A DNA stretch of 64,000 nucleotides from positions 20,990 to 84,989 of the forward strand of contig JAMXFF010000033.1 of NCBI GenBank assembly GCA_025370845.1, given 5' to 3'. The notes beneath the pieces were generated by a model. It made no database searches. It was not told where the DNA came from and saw only the letters and a program-made list of their open reading frames with translations. The position numbers were made by a program, and so were the translations under genes. The DNA is from Laspinema palackyanum D2a (GTDB lineage Bacteria > Cyanobacteriota > Cyanobacteriia > Cyanobacteriales > Laspinemataceae). This document shows positions 52,056 through 60,343 of the stretch, piece by piece. The first letter of the stretch is position 1. The number at the start of each line of letters is the position of its first letter.

Positions 52056-53891
52056 ATGCCTAAGCAGCGAACTCAATATATTTGTGACGAGTGCGGAGCC
52101 GAATTTCCCCAATGGTTTGGCAAGTGTCCCGCCTGCGATACTTACGGGTCTCTTACCGAACAAGTGGTTCCGGCATCTAGCAGCAACCCTTCCCGGCCTA
52201 GTTTAAGTGGAAATTCCTGGATGCGGGAGGGAGGCGGAGAGCAAAATAAATCTGAGGGACAGCCGAGATCGTCGTTTAAATTATCTCAGATTGCCGAACA
52301 GAGCATCGCTCGGTGTTCTTCGGGATATGGAGAGATGGATCGGGTCCTCGGCGGTGGCATTGTCCCGGGCTCCTTGGTCTTGATTGGTGGGGAGCCAGGA
52401 ATTGGTAAATCCACCTTGTTGCTGCAAGTGGCGAGTAATCTGGCCCTAGACCATCGGATCCTTTATGTTTCGGGGGAGGAGTCTGGACTGCAAGTCAAAT
52501 TGCGTGCTCAGCGCTTAATCAGTGGCGTGGACAATGGAGTGCTGGAGCAGGAGACCCCACCGGAACTCCCGGCGATCGCCGATGAGATGATAGAGATAGA
52601 AGAATTTAATCGCAACGAAGAAGAACGGCTCACCCTCTCAGCAGCTCTCCCCCAAAATCCCTTTGGACTTGACTTAGGACCAGAACCCTTACGAGAAAAT
52701 GACAATCCACTGACGGAACAGCCAGAGGAGGCAGAACCCCTAGAGGAAACCCAGGCGACCCTCGAAACGCCCTCTGAACTCGTAAAACAAACTGCCACCG
52801 CTCAATCGCGAGAAGAACCCCGGTTTTATTTATTGCCGGAAACGGACCTCGAAGAAATACTGCGGGAACTGGAATCGCTGAAACCCTATTTAGCGGTGAT
52901 TGACAGTATTCAGACGATTTACTTTCCCTCTCTGACTTCCGCACCGGGATCCGTCGCTCAGGTCCGAGAATGTACTTCAGCGCTGATGCAGGTTGCCAAG
53001 CGAGAGAATATTACTTTATTTATTGTCGGTCACGTCACGAAAGAGGGTGGGATTGCTGGACCGAGGGTTTTGGAACATTTAGTGGATACGGTGCTGTTTT
53101 TTGAAGGCGATCGCTTTGCCAGTCACCGTCTGTTGCGTTCCATGAAAAATCGATTTGGTGCCACCCATGAAATCGGTGTTTTTGAAATGGTGGCGAATGG
53201 ACTCAAAGAAGTGGCTAACCCGTCTGAGCTATTTATTGGCAGTCGTGAGGAATTTTCTTCCGGTTCCTCGACCATTGTGGCTTGTGAAGGGACTCGTCCG
53301 ATTGTGGTGGAGTTGCAGGCATTAGTCAGTCCCGCCAGTTTTGGGTCCCCGCGTCGTGCCACAACAGGGATAGACAGTAACCGACTGGTGCAAATTTTAG
53401 CGGTTTTAGAGAAACGAGTGGGGGTTCCCCTGTCTAAGTTGGATACTTATGTTAGTTCGGTGGGGGGTTTGAACGTCAGCGAACCTGCGGCGGATTTGGG
53501 GGTGGCGATCGCCGTGGTGGCTTCGTTTCGCGATCGCATAGTCGATCCCCATACAGTGATTATTGGAGAAGTGGGTCTGGGGGGTCAAGTTCGTCCGGTG
53601 TCTCAATTAGAATTGCGCCTGCGTGAAGCGGCCAAACTGGGATTCAAACGGGCGATCGTTCCCCACGGCCAAAATCCTCCTGACTTAGGATTGGAGGTGA
53701 TTTCTGTCTCTAAAGTGCTCGACGCTATCATTGAAGCCATTCCGGGTCCAGCGAATCAAGCCTTTGCGGAAACTCCCAATTCCGAGGAATCTAGTACCCT
53801 CCTGGCGGGTGAGACCAACGTTGACAACTTTGTAAATGAGTTTGACGATGATTTTGATGATGACTTTGATTCGGAAAATCCCGTTTTTTAA
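52056..53891 (+). CDS. radA: DNA repair protein RadA with a large acidic insertion
   Basis: 611 residues from the ATG at 52056 (MPKQRTQY); an earlier in-frame ATG adds 37 residues that do not resemble RadA. The zinc finger uses Cys10, 13, 24 and 27. Walker A is GGEPGIGKST at 111-120. Near residues 158-254 there is an insertion of about 97 residues, rich in Glu, Pro and Asp, between RAQRLI and FYLLPETDLEE. It is absent in typical RadA (about 450-460 residues). The KNRFG motif and the LonC-like C-terminal domain are normal. The tail is also acidic (FDDDFDDDFDS). RadA helps branch migration in recombination. The core looks functional. Confidence 0.93.
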   Translation: MPKQRTQYICDECGAEFPQWFGKCPACDTYGSLTEQVVPASSSNPSRPSLSGNSWMREGGGEQNKSEGQPRSSFKLSQIAEQSIARCSSGYGEMDRVLGGGIVPGSLVLIGGEPGIGKSTLLLQVASNLALDHRILYVSGEESGLQVKLRAQRLISGVDNGVLEQETPPELPAIADEMIEIEEFNRNEEERLTLSAALPQNPFGLDLGPEPLRENDNPLTEQPEEAEPLEETQATLETPSELVKQTATAQSREEPRFYLLPETDLEEILRELESLKPYLAVIDSIQTIYFPSLTSAPGSVAQVRECTSALMQVAKRENITLFIVGHVTKEGGIAGPRVLEHLVDTVLFFEGDRFASHRLLRSMKNRFGATHEIGVFEMVANGLKEVANPSELFIGSREEFSSGSSTIVACEGTRPIVVELQALVSPASFGSPRRATTGIDSNRLVQILAVLEKRVGVPLSKLDTYVSSVGGLNVSEPAADLGVAIAVVASFRDRIVDPHTVIIGEVGLGGQVRPVSQLELRLREAAKLGFKRAIVPHGQNPPDLGLEVISVSKVLDAIIEAIPGPANQAFAETPNSEESSTLLAGETNVDNFVNEFDDDFDDDFDSENPVF

Positions 53892-54110
53892 TCCAGGAGG
53901 TGGCCCAAAATGATGGTTGGATTAAAGACCCAAGGCGATCGCCAACCCTGACAGGAGAGATTGGGCGATCGGCAACCGTCAGATCTTCTGCTCTATCTCT
54001 CATCCTAGGGTGGCAGTGGCGAAACCTTAACGTCCATTCCATCGCTTATCCCTAAACGCGATCGCCCGAGCCACCTTTCCCGAATCTTTAACTAGGGGTA
54101 AATCGTTCAG

Positions 54111-56180
54111 TTGAGCGAACTCGTGAATGACTTGGATGGCAAAACCTTGAGTAATAGCAACAAATCCGTGCTAGACGAACTAAGCGCCTTAATCTGGGGA
54201 ACCTCTTTATTTGGAGGTAAAATTACTGGTGCTTTAAATTCTGGGATTTTAGGCCAGCTTTCCCTTGCTCAATTAAGCCATTTATTTATCATTTGGCGGA
54301 ATGCTACATTTCTCCCCCAAAATTCTCGCGTGCGGCTGATATTCATCGAAGCGCTGATTAAGGGGATTATCGTAGCCCTCCACCCCTCTCAGTTTCACCA
54401 AACTGACTTGTTTGCCCCTGCTCATCCCATCAAAGGCTCAGAGTACAGTCAAATTCAGGCATGGCTAAAACGCCGGGTTACCGCTTTACGGCAAGAGGCA
54501 TTTGACAGTTATGAAAGCAAATGTTGGCTAAAAAATATTATCCAGAGTCCCGTGCTTTGTGGAACTGCCGAAGAAATGTTGAGTTTGGACATCCGGACTC
54601 GGAGCCACGAGCTTCAAAACCTCAAAAAACAGATTGAAACTGAACTTTATATTGATGCTTTGCCCGAAAGAATCAGGAAGGATTTTCGCTCCGATTGGTT
54701 GCCATCGGTGAGTTTAATTTTGTCAGAAGCCCTTCAAAAAAATCAATTTTTAGCGGATTTTTTGGAAGATGAAACGGAAAATTTTGCAGCTTTTCAATGG
54801 GATGTAGTTTCTACTACGGAAGATGTTAAAGAAGTTATTTATCAGATTAAAAATCTATTAGGGCATCCTCAAAATTATTTAAGCTTTACTCAAATTGTTG
54901 ATTTTGACATCGAAGCTATTTATCAAGAGATTCAAAAGTTAGGCAATAAAGATTCAGGTTTATCCAGCCTAATAGAAGATGTTTCAAAGACCAATAATCA
55001 CCGAATTTCCCTGACCGATTCTAAAGTAGAAAAAGTTTTAGAACTGTTAGAAAATAGTCAGGAATTTGAAGACTCAACCTCTAAACAGGAAAGACTAGAA
55101 GAAGATCTGACAAATCCACCTAATTTTTCGCCGAGCCGGTTTTCTCCTGAGAGAAAACGGGTCCCTGTAGCATCGGTGGTACTGACAGGACTCCCGGTTC
55201 CCCGTGCAGAATCCAGTTTGAATGCAATGCGCCCAATCTGGCGATGTGTCAATACTCTGAGCGGTCATTCGGACTCCGTGGTATCTGTGGCATTCGGTCA
55301 GCAAAATAGTGACCCGGAACGGCGATCGCCTTATTTAGTAGTTAGTGGGAGTTGGGATAAAAGCATCAATATTTGGCAATTAAAAAATTTAGAACAATCT
55401 CAGGGATTACCCGATAGCATCACCGATAATTCAGCCTCCATTTATTCCGTGGCGATTAGTCCCGATCGCCAGTTTTTAGCCACAGGTTGTGCCGACTCCA
55501 CCGTTCGACTCTGGCATCTCCCCACTAATCGACGGTTGCATATTTTAACAGGTCATTCTGTCCCCATTTATTCCGTTGCCTTTAGTCCCAATGGAGAAAT
55601 TTTGGCATCCGGTAGCGGCGACCAAACCATCAAGCTTTGGCGAGTTTCTACCGGAGAACTACTCGGCACTCTCATCGGACATTCTAGTTTTGTTTATTCC
55701 GTAACCTTCAGTCCGGATGGGGAACTTTTAGTGAGTGGAAGTACAGACAAAACCATTAAAATTTGGCAATTAAAAACCAAACAATTGGTTCGGACCTTGA
55801 TAGGGAATTCCCCAGTAACTTCGGTTTCTTTAAGTCCCAACAGTCACGTTTTAGCCAGTGCCAGTCGGGATGAAACCATTAAACTCTGGCAAATTCAAGG
55901 CAGTGCTTCTGACGGAGGGACCAGAGCCGCCCCTACCCGGACCTTGCGGGGTCATACCGCCGAAGTGCTTTGCGTCGCCATTAGCCCTCGATCGCCCGTC
56001 TTAGCCAGTGGTTCTCATGATAAAACCATTAAACTCTGGCATTTGGAAACTGGCGAATTAATTGGCACCCTCACCGGCCATTTTGATTCGGTTAATGCCG
56101 TTGCCTTCAGTTCCGATGGTCATTTTCTCGCCAGTGGCTCTCATGATAAAACTGTGAAAATTTGGCGACCTTTTTATTAA
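54111..56180 (+). CDS. WD40 propeller protein with a long N-terminal helical domain
   Basis: 689 residues as read from a TTG at 54111; GTG at 54123 is also possible and no strong ribosome site decides. Residues about 1-370 form a mostly helical domain I cannot match (LGQLSLAQLSHLFIIWRNAT). Residues about 385-689 hold seven WD40 repeats of the GHS...VAFSPDG...LASGSGDQTIKLW kind, closing one propeller. No signal peptide is present, so it should be cytoplasmic, unlike the other WD40 protein at 34.4 kb. Such proteins are common in filamentous cyanobacteria as scaffolds. Its stop directly abuts the convergent creatininase-family gene. Confidence 0.85.
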   Translation: MSELVNDLDGKTLSNSNKSVLDELSALIWGTSLFGGKITGALNSGILGQLSLAQLSHLFIIWRNATFLPQNSRVRLIFIEALIKGIIVALHPSQFHQTDLFAPAHPIKGSEYSQIQAWLKRRVTALRQEAFDSYESKCWLKNIIQSPVLCGTAEEMLSLDIRTRSHELQNLKKQIETELYIDALPERIRKDFRSDWLPSVSLILSEALQKNQFLADFLEDETENFAAFQWDVVSTTEDVKEVIYQIKNLLGHPQNYLSFTQIVDFDIEAIYQEIQKLGNKDSGLSSLIEDVSKTNNHRISLTDSKVEKVLELLENSQEFEDSTSKQERLEEDLTNPPNFSPSRFSPERKRVPVASVVLTGLPVPRAESSLNAMRPIWRCVNTLSGHSDSVVSVAFGQQNSDPERRSPYLVVSGSWDKSINIWQLKNLEQSQGLPDSITDNSASIYSVAISPDRQFLATGCADSTVRLWHLPTNRRLHILTGHSVPIYSVAFSPNGEILASGSGDQTIKLWRVSTGELLGTLIGHSSFVYSVTFSPDGELLVSGSTDKTIKIWQLKTKQLVRTLIGNSPVTSVSLSPNSHVLASASRDETIKLWQIQGSASDGGTRAAPTRTLRGHTAEVLCVAISPRSPVLASGSHDKTIKLWHLETGELIGTLTGHFDSVNAVAFSSDGHFLASGSHDKTVKIWRPFY

Positions 56181-56927
56181 TTATTCAGCCTTGACAAACT
56201 CTAAATAATTCCGAGTTAACTCTTGAACTGCTAAATCATACAATTGCTTCCCATGTTCAGGCGTCGCTAAATCTGGATTAGAACCCATTCTGCCATCGGG
56301 ATATTTGCGGCGAAAATCTACCGCACCATAAATCGGATAACCGGAAGCCACTTGTTTGGATAAGGGAGCGGTTTTAATCGATTCAGGATAAACATACTGG
56401 GTAAGCGCAACTTCGCTGGGAGTAGCATGGGAGCCTTCTTGATTCCCATATAACTCTTTGGCAAGTTTATAAACCGAACTGCAAGTAAACCAATTTGCAA
56501 CTTGGCACTGGATAGAGTCGCCATTGGGGAGATTTAAACCCCCGATGGTATGATAGGTTTCCGAAAATGCTGCTTTCAGGGTAGCAATATTTCCGCCATG
56601 ACCATTAATAAAGAAAAATTTGGTAAATCCGGCCTGAGCTAAACTGGTGAGATAGTCCTGAATCACCAGAATTAAGGTGCTGGGACGGAGGCTGATTGTG
56701 CCGGGAAAAGCGGTATGATGCAACGCCATTCCTACATTAATGGTGGGACCGACGACAGCCTGGGTTGCTTCCCCAACCCCTCGGGCGATCGCCTCGGCAC
56801 AAATCGCATCGGTGCCAATTAATCCCGTAGGGCCATGTTGTTCCGTCGAACCAATCGGTAGAATGATTCCACTGTGTTCCTTGAGATACGCTTCGACTTC
56901 AGGCCAGGTACTTAAGTGCAATAACAT
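56181..56927 (-). CDS. Creatininase-family amidohydrolase
   Basis: 248 residues. The metal ligands are visible: Glu and His in LPIGSTEQHGP near residue 26-33, Asp in IGTDAI near 38, and His in FFINGHGGNIATLK near 109. YQSHATPSEVAL-like EGSHATPSEVALT near 155 supplies a further Glu and His. The family includes creatininase and the ArfB formamide hydrolase of deazaflavin (F0/F420) synthesis, as well as MftE. ArfB is a possible role in cyanobacteria with F0-dependent photolyases, but this is inference. Its stop touches that of the WD40 gene with no gap. Confidence 0.85.
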   Translation of the reverse strand: MLLHLSTWPEVEAYLKEHSGIILPIGSTEQHGPTGLIGTDAICAEAIARGVGEATQAVVGPTINVGMALHHTAFPGTISLRPSTLILVIQDYLTSLAQAGFTKFFFINGHGGNIATLKAAFSETYHTIGGLNLPNGDSIQCQVANWFTCSSVYKLAKELYGNQEGSHATPSEVALTQYVYPESIKTAPLSKQVASGYPIYGAVDFRRKYPDGRMGSNPDLATPEHGKQLYDLAVQELTRNYLEFVKAE

Positions 56928-57056
56928 GGGGTGCTGGGTAAAGTGATAAAACTGCGAGGTGAGTCGATTCCCGGGATTTAAACCTTCATTCCCAGAAGCC
57001 TGGATATTTTACCATTTTTAAGGCTAACTAGAGCTAGAAAAATTGGCGATCGCTCC

Positions 57057-57064
57057 CTTAACCT
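57057..57064 (+). promoter_or_regulatory. Candidate Pho box upstream of sphR
   Basis: CTTAACCT matches the cyanobacterial Pho-box half site (PyTTAAPyPyT/A) exactly, 95 bases before the sphR ATG. A looser CTTGACCG is at 57086-57093. The spacing of 29 is not a multiple of 11, so the two may not form a standard tandem box. The match is short and could be chance, but its position fits autoregulation. Confidence 0.45.
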
Positions 57065-57158
57065 GCGAGCGGTAAATTTGGATACCTTGACCGAAACACT
57101 TTTCATGGCCGTTTTGTTGTAACAATGGAAATGATATTAATCACAACAATCATTAATC

Positions 57159-57911
57159 ATGTTTTCTGTGGAAGCAACCAAAACCCTTCCTAGGGCAGAA
57201 TTCAGCAAAAATCATCGGATTTTAGTCGTAGAAGATGAAGACCTGATTCGGGAAATGCTGGTTTTAGCCTTAGAGGAGGAAGGTTACGAAGTCAGCATTG
57301 CCGCAGATGGGCAGAGCGCCCTCAACAGTTTGTATCGAGCCGAACCTGTTTCAACGGATTTTCCCTTCGACTTAATTGTTTTAGATATCATGCTCCCCCA
57401 AGTCAACGGACTGGATTTGTGTCGCCTCCTCCGTCAACAAGGGAACCCCGTGCCGATTTTGATTTTGAGTGCCAAAGGCAGCGAAACGGACCGGGTATTA
57501 GGGTTAGAAGTAGGGGCAGATGACTACTTGACGAAACCCTTTAGCATGAGGGAGTTTATTGCTCGATGTCGGGCTTTGTTTCGGCGTCAACGCCTGAATG
57601 GATTAATGGATCCGCAAGTCTTACGATTTGGGGAGATTACGTTATATCCCCAGGAATGTCGGGTGATGGTTTCCACGGAAGAGGTTAATTTATCTCCCAA
57701 AGAATTTCGCCTGATTGAGTTATTTATGAGCTATCCCCGGCGAGTATGGTCCCGGGATCAGTTGCTCGATCGCGTCTGGGGTCCGGATTTTGTCGGAGAT
57801 AGCAAAACCGTTGACGTTCATATCCGATGGTTGCGAGAAAAATTAGAGCGGGATCCTTCCCAACCGGAGTACATCATTACTGTTCGGGGATTTGGGTATC
57901 GGTTAGGTTAA
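57159..57911 (+). CDS. sphR: OmpR-family phosphate response regulator SphR (PhoB-type)
   Basis: 250 residues. A receiver domain starts near residue 19 (HRILVVEDEDLIREMLVLAL), with the phospho-acceptor Asp in IVLDIMLPQVNGLDL near residue 73 and KPFSMREFIAR with the conserved Lys. The winged-helix domain (residues about 150-248) has LSPKEFRLIELFMSYP and SKTVDVHIRWLREKL. The assignment to SphR comes from the genes after it: an SphS-like kinase, PhoU and a PhoX phosphatase. It should bind Pho boxes when phosphate is low. The start ATG at 57159 is preceded by no strong ribosome site. Confidence 0.85.
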   Translation: MFSVEATKTLPRAEFSKNHRILVVEDEDLIREMLVLALEEEGYEVSIAADGQSALNSLYRAEPVSTDFPFDLIVLDIMLPQVNGLDLCRLLRQQGNPVPILILSAKGSETDRVLGLEVGADDYLTKPFSMREFIARCRALFRRQRLNGLMDPQVLRFGEITLYPQECRVMVSTEEVNLSPKEFRLIELFMSYPRRVWSRDQLLDRVWGPDFVGDSKTVDVHIRWLREKLERDPSQPEYIITVRGFGYRLG

Positions 57912-58010
57912 AGGCGGCGATCGGTTAAACCACCTCCGGGGGAGACCTCTAGCAACCATCTCTCAATTGCTTATATCATCAGACCAAGAGCGTGAAAAAT
58001 GTTTTCAAAG

Positions 58011-58033
58011 TCCCTCTCCTCTGAGGAGAGGGA
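58011..58033. repeat. Perfect hairpin repeat between sphR and sphS
   Basis: TCCCTCTCCTC and GAGGAGAGGGA pair perfectly around one T, followed by TTTAGGGAGAGGT. This looks like a small dispersed repeat common in cyanobacterial intergenic DNA; a partial copy appears near 34230. It may reduce readthrough from sphR into sphS. Confidence 0.75.
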
Positions 58034-58182
58034 TTTAGGGAGAGGTTCCGATCGCCTAAGTTGATCCCAAATCATCAACGACTGGAGCTTGCTGGATTCA
58101 TAATGGCTGAAAATGGCTGAACCCGATGGCGCTGTGGGGTCAAGCACTCTTAGGCCAAAGCACTCTATTTTGAGGAAGCGAA

Positions 58183-59553
58183 ATGGCTATCGTCGCATTT
58201 TTCCTGGGCCTAGCTGTGGGAATTGGATTTTGGCTGTGCCAGCAGTTTTGGATGCGCCAGCAGTTACGGCAATGGTTGGGGGGGCAGACAGTCGATTCCT
58301 TTGGCTTATATATGCCAATCATGTCTCGATTACGCCGAGTGATCGCTTGGATGAAACAAGAGCGACAACAGTTAGAGGCCCAGGTAGAAGAGGGACGGCA
58401 ATTATTACAAGTTGCTCCCGTCGGGTATCTCCAAGTCGATGAAGAAAATCAATTAGTCTGGTGCAATTCCCAAGCGCAGGAAATCCTTCAGATTCAGAAG
58501 TGGGAACCGAGTTCCCCGCGTTTATTACTAAAGTTCGTGCGGTCCTACGAATTGGATCAGCTAATTGACAATACTCGACAACAGCAAAAACCGCAGATGC
58601 GAGAGTGGGTGTTTCATCCCGCTTGTCAAAATGGGTCAGAAATGGGCAAAACGCGATCGCTTACCTTACGCGGCTATAGTTGGCCCTTGGGCGAGGGACA
58701 AGTCGGGGTATTTTTAGAAAATCGTCAACCGTTAGTCACCCTGGCGCAAAACCGCGATCGCTGGATGAACGATTTAGCCCATGAACTGAAAACTCCCCTT
58801 ACCAGTATTAGCTTAGTGGCTGAAGCCTTACAAGGTCGGTTAGAGCCTCCCTGGAGTCAGCGAGTCGAACGATTATCTGGAGAAACGAATCGGCTGATTA
58901 AACTGGTCCAAGACTGGCTCGAACTCAGTCATCTGGAAGTCGATCCCGGGGATAAACTGGTAATCAAACCCGTGGAACTCTGTGCCTTGATTCAGTCCGT
59001 CTGGCAAACCCTAGAACCCTTAGCCCGTCCGAAACAGATTAATTTTGAGTATTCTGGACCGGAACAGGTATGGATAGAAGCCGATGAGTCCAAACTCTAC
59101 CGCGTCTTTTTGAATATCCTTGATAATAGTATTCGGTACAGTTCACCCCAGGGCAAAATTCAGGCCATCATTGGGACTGAGATGGTGGTTATGGGTAGCC
59201 CTAATAACCAACCAACCTGGGAACGAGAACTTGTCCAAATTGATATGATCGATTCAGGATCGGGCTTTAGTCCGTCGGATATCCCTTATATCTTTGAGCG
59301 CCTCTACCGAGGAGACCCAGCCCGCGCTAGACCCTCTGTTGACCCGACTCAAAGCCCGGGGAAAGCCTATTCCAACAGTCCAGGATCGGGTTTAGGTTTG
59401 GCGATCGCCGAACAAATCATCACAGCCCACGGAGGCACCATAAAAGCCAACAATCATCCTGACACCGGCGGAGCCTGGTTGCAACTGCGACTCCCCTGCG
59501 ATTCTCGTTCCGAGACGCTTCGCGATCGAGCAGTTCTCAATCCCAACCCCTAA
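58183..59553 (+). CDS. sphS: Phosphate sensor histidine kinase SphS (PhoR-type)
   Basis: 456 residues from the ATG at 58183, with TGAGGAAG before it. One N-terminal membrane segment (FFLGLAVGIGFWLCQQFW) is followed by a helical linker and a PAS-like domain near 85-180. The HisKA box has the phospho-acceptor His in NDLAHELKTPLTSI near residue 204. The ATPase domain has the N box NILDNSIRYSS, DSGSGFSP and SGLGLAIAEQII. The match to SphS of Synechocystis and PhoR is good. Only one membrane helix fits signalling via PhoU and the Pst transporter rather than a periplasmic sensor. No pst genes are in the window. Confidence 0.87.
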   Translation: MAIVAFFLGLAVGIGFWLCQQFWMRQQLRQWLGGQTVDSFGLYMPIMSRLRRVIAWMKQERQQLEAQVEEGRQLLQVAPVGYLQVDEENQLVWCNSQAQEILQIQKWEPSSPRLLLKFVRSYELDQLIDNTRQQQKPQMREWVFHPACQNGSEMGKTRSLTLRGYSWPLGEGQVGVFLENRQPLVTLAQNRDRWMNDLAHELKTPLTSISLVAEALQGRLEPPWSQRVERLSGETNRLIKLVQDWLELSHLEVDPGDKLVIKPVELCALIQSVWQTLEPLARPKQINFEYSGPEQVWIEADESKLYRVFLNILDNSIRYSSPQGKIQAIIGTEMVVMGSPNNQPTWERELVQIDMIDSGSGFSPSDIPYIFERLYRGDPARARPSVDPTQSPGKAYSNSPGSGLGLAIAEQIITAHGGTIKANNHPDTGGAWLQLRLPCDSRSETLRDRAVLNPNP

Positions 59554-59659
59554 AACTTGGTGTCACCAACTCCCATCCAGTTAAACGTATCCCTTAATAC
59601 CGTTTTCCAAACCCGTTTTGTCAAATTATTAACCATTTGTAGCGTTATTTTTAACCCCA

Positions 59660-60343
59660 ATGGCTAGTCAAGCCGGACTCTCTGCTTCGTCCTATAGTAA
59701 AAATTTTAGATTGACTCATTTTAGGCGGAAAGTAAAGCGCTTAGAGCGCGATATCTTGCGGATGGGTGCCTTAGTGGAAAATTCTTTCCGTCTAAGTCAT
59801 CAAGCTTTATTTGCCCGAGATTTGTCCGCTGCCGAAGCAATTCCCTTACTCGACAAGCAAATCGATCGCTTTTATCGGCAAATCGAATCCGAATGCGTCA
59901 TGCTCATGACCTTGCAAGCCCCAGCCGCAATGGATTCCCGTTTACTCGGTGCTTTTATGCAACTGGTGCGAGACCTTGAGCGAATTGGTGACTATGCTCA
60001 GGATATCTCCGAAATTGCCGTTAAACTCTTTCCTTATCCACCTCATCCCTGCATGGCGGAAATTGAAGAAATGTCTCACCAAGCTAGGGCAATGCTGGCA
60101 ACCAGTCTTGTTGCCTTAGCCGATCTCGATGCCGAAGTGGGTCAACGGATCAAGCAACTCGACTCGATTGTAGATGATGCCTACCATAACCTTTATGAGA
60201 TCCTAGCCAATCAGCGCGATATTAAAGGCGTGGTCGAACCCCTGTTATTAATGGCGTTACTGATTCGGCACCTCGAACGGATGGCCGATCATGCGACTAA
60301 TATTGGACAGCGAGTCTCCTATATCGTCACAGGTCATCGATGA
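59660..60343 (+). CDS. phoU: Phosphate signalling protein PhoU (SphU)
   Basis: 227 residues, two PhoU three-helix bundles: LERDILRMGALVENSFRLSH near residue 27 and a second half from about 125 (ARAMLATSLVALADLD). The metal-binding helix motifs DLERIGDYAQDISE near 100 and HLERMADHATNIGQRV near 205 are both intact. PhoU blocks the kinase when phosphate is plentiful. The ATG follows a stretch with TTAACC elements (59628-59657) that may be Pho boxes. Its stop overlaps the start of the phosphatase gene as ATGA, which links both genes in one operon. Confidence 0.93.
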   Translation: MASQAGLSASSYSKNFRLTHFRRKVKRLERDILRMGALVENSFRLSHQALFARDLSAAEAIPLLDKQIDRFYRQIESECVMLMTLQAPAAMDSRLLGAFMQLVRDLERIGDYAQDISEIAVKLFPYPPHPCMAEIEEMSHQARAMLATSLVALADLDAEVGQRIKQLDSIVDDAYHNLYEILANQRDIKGVVEPLLLMALLIRHLERMADHATNIGQRVSYIVTGHR

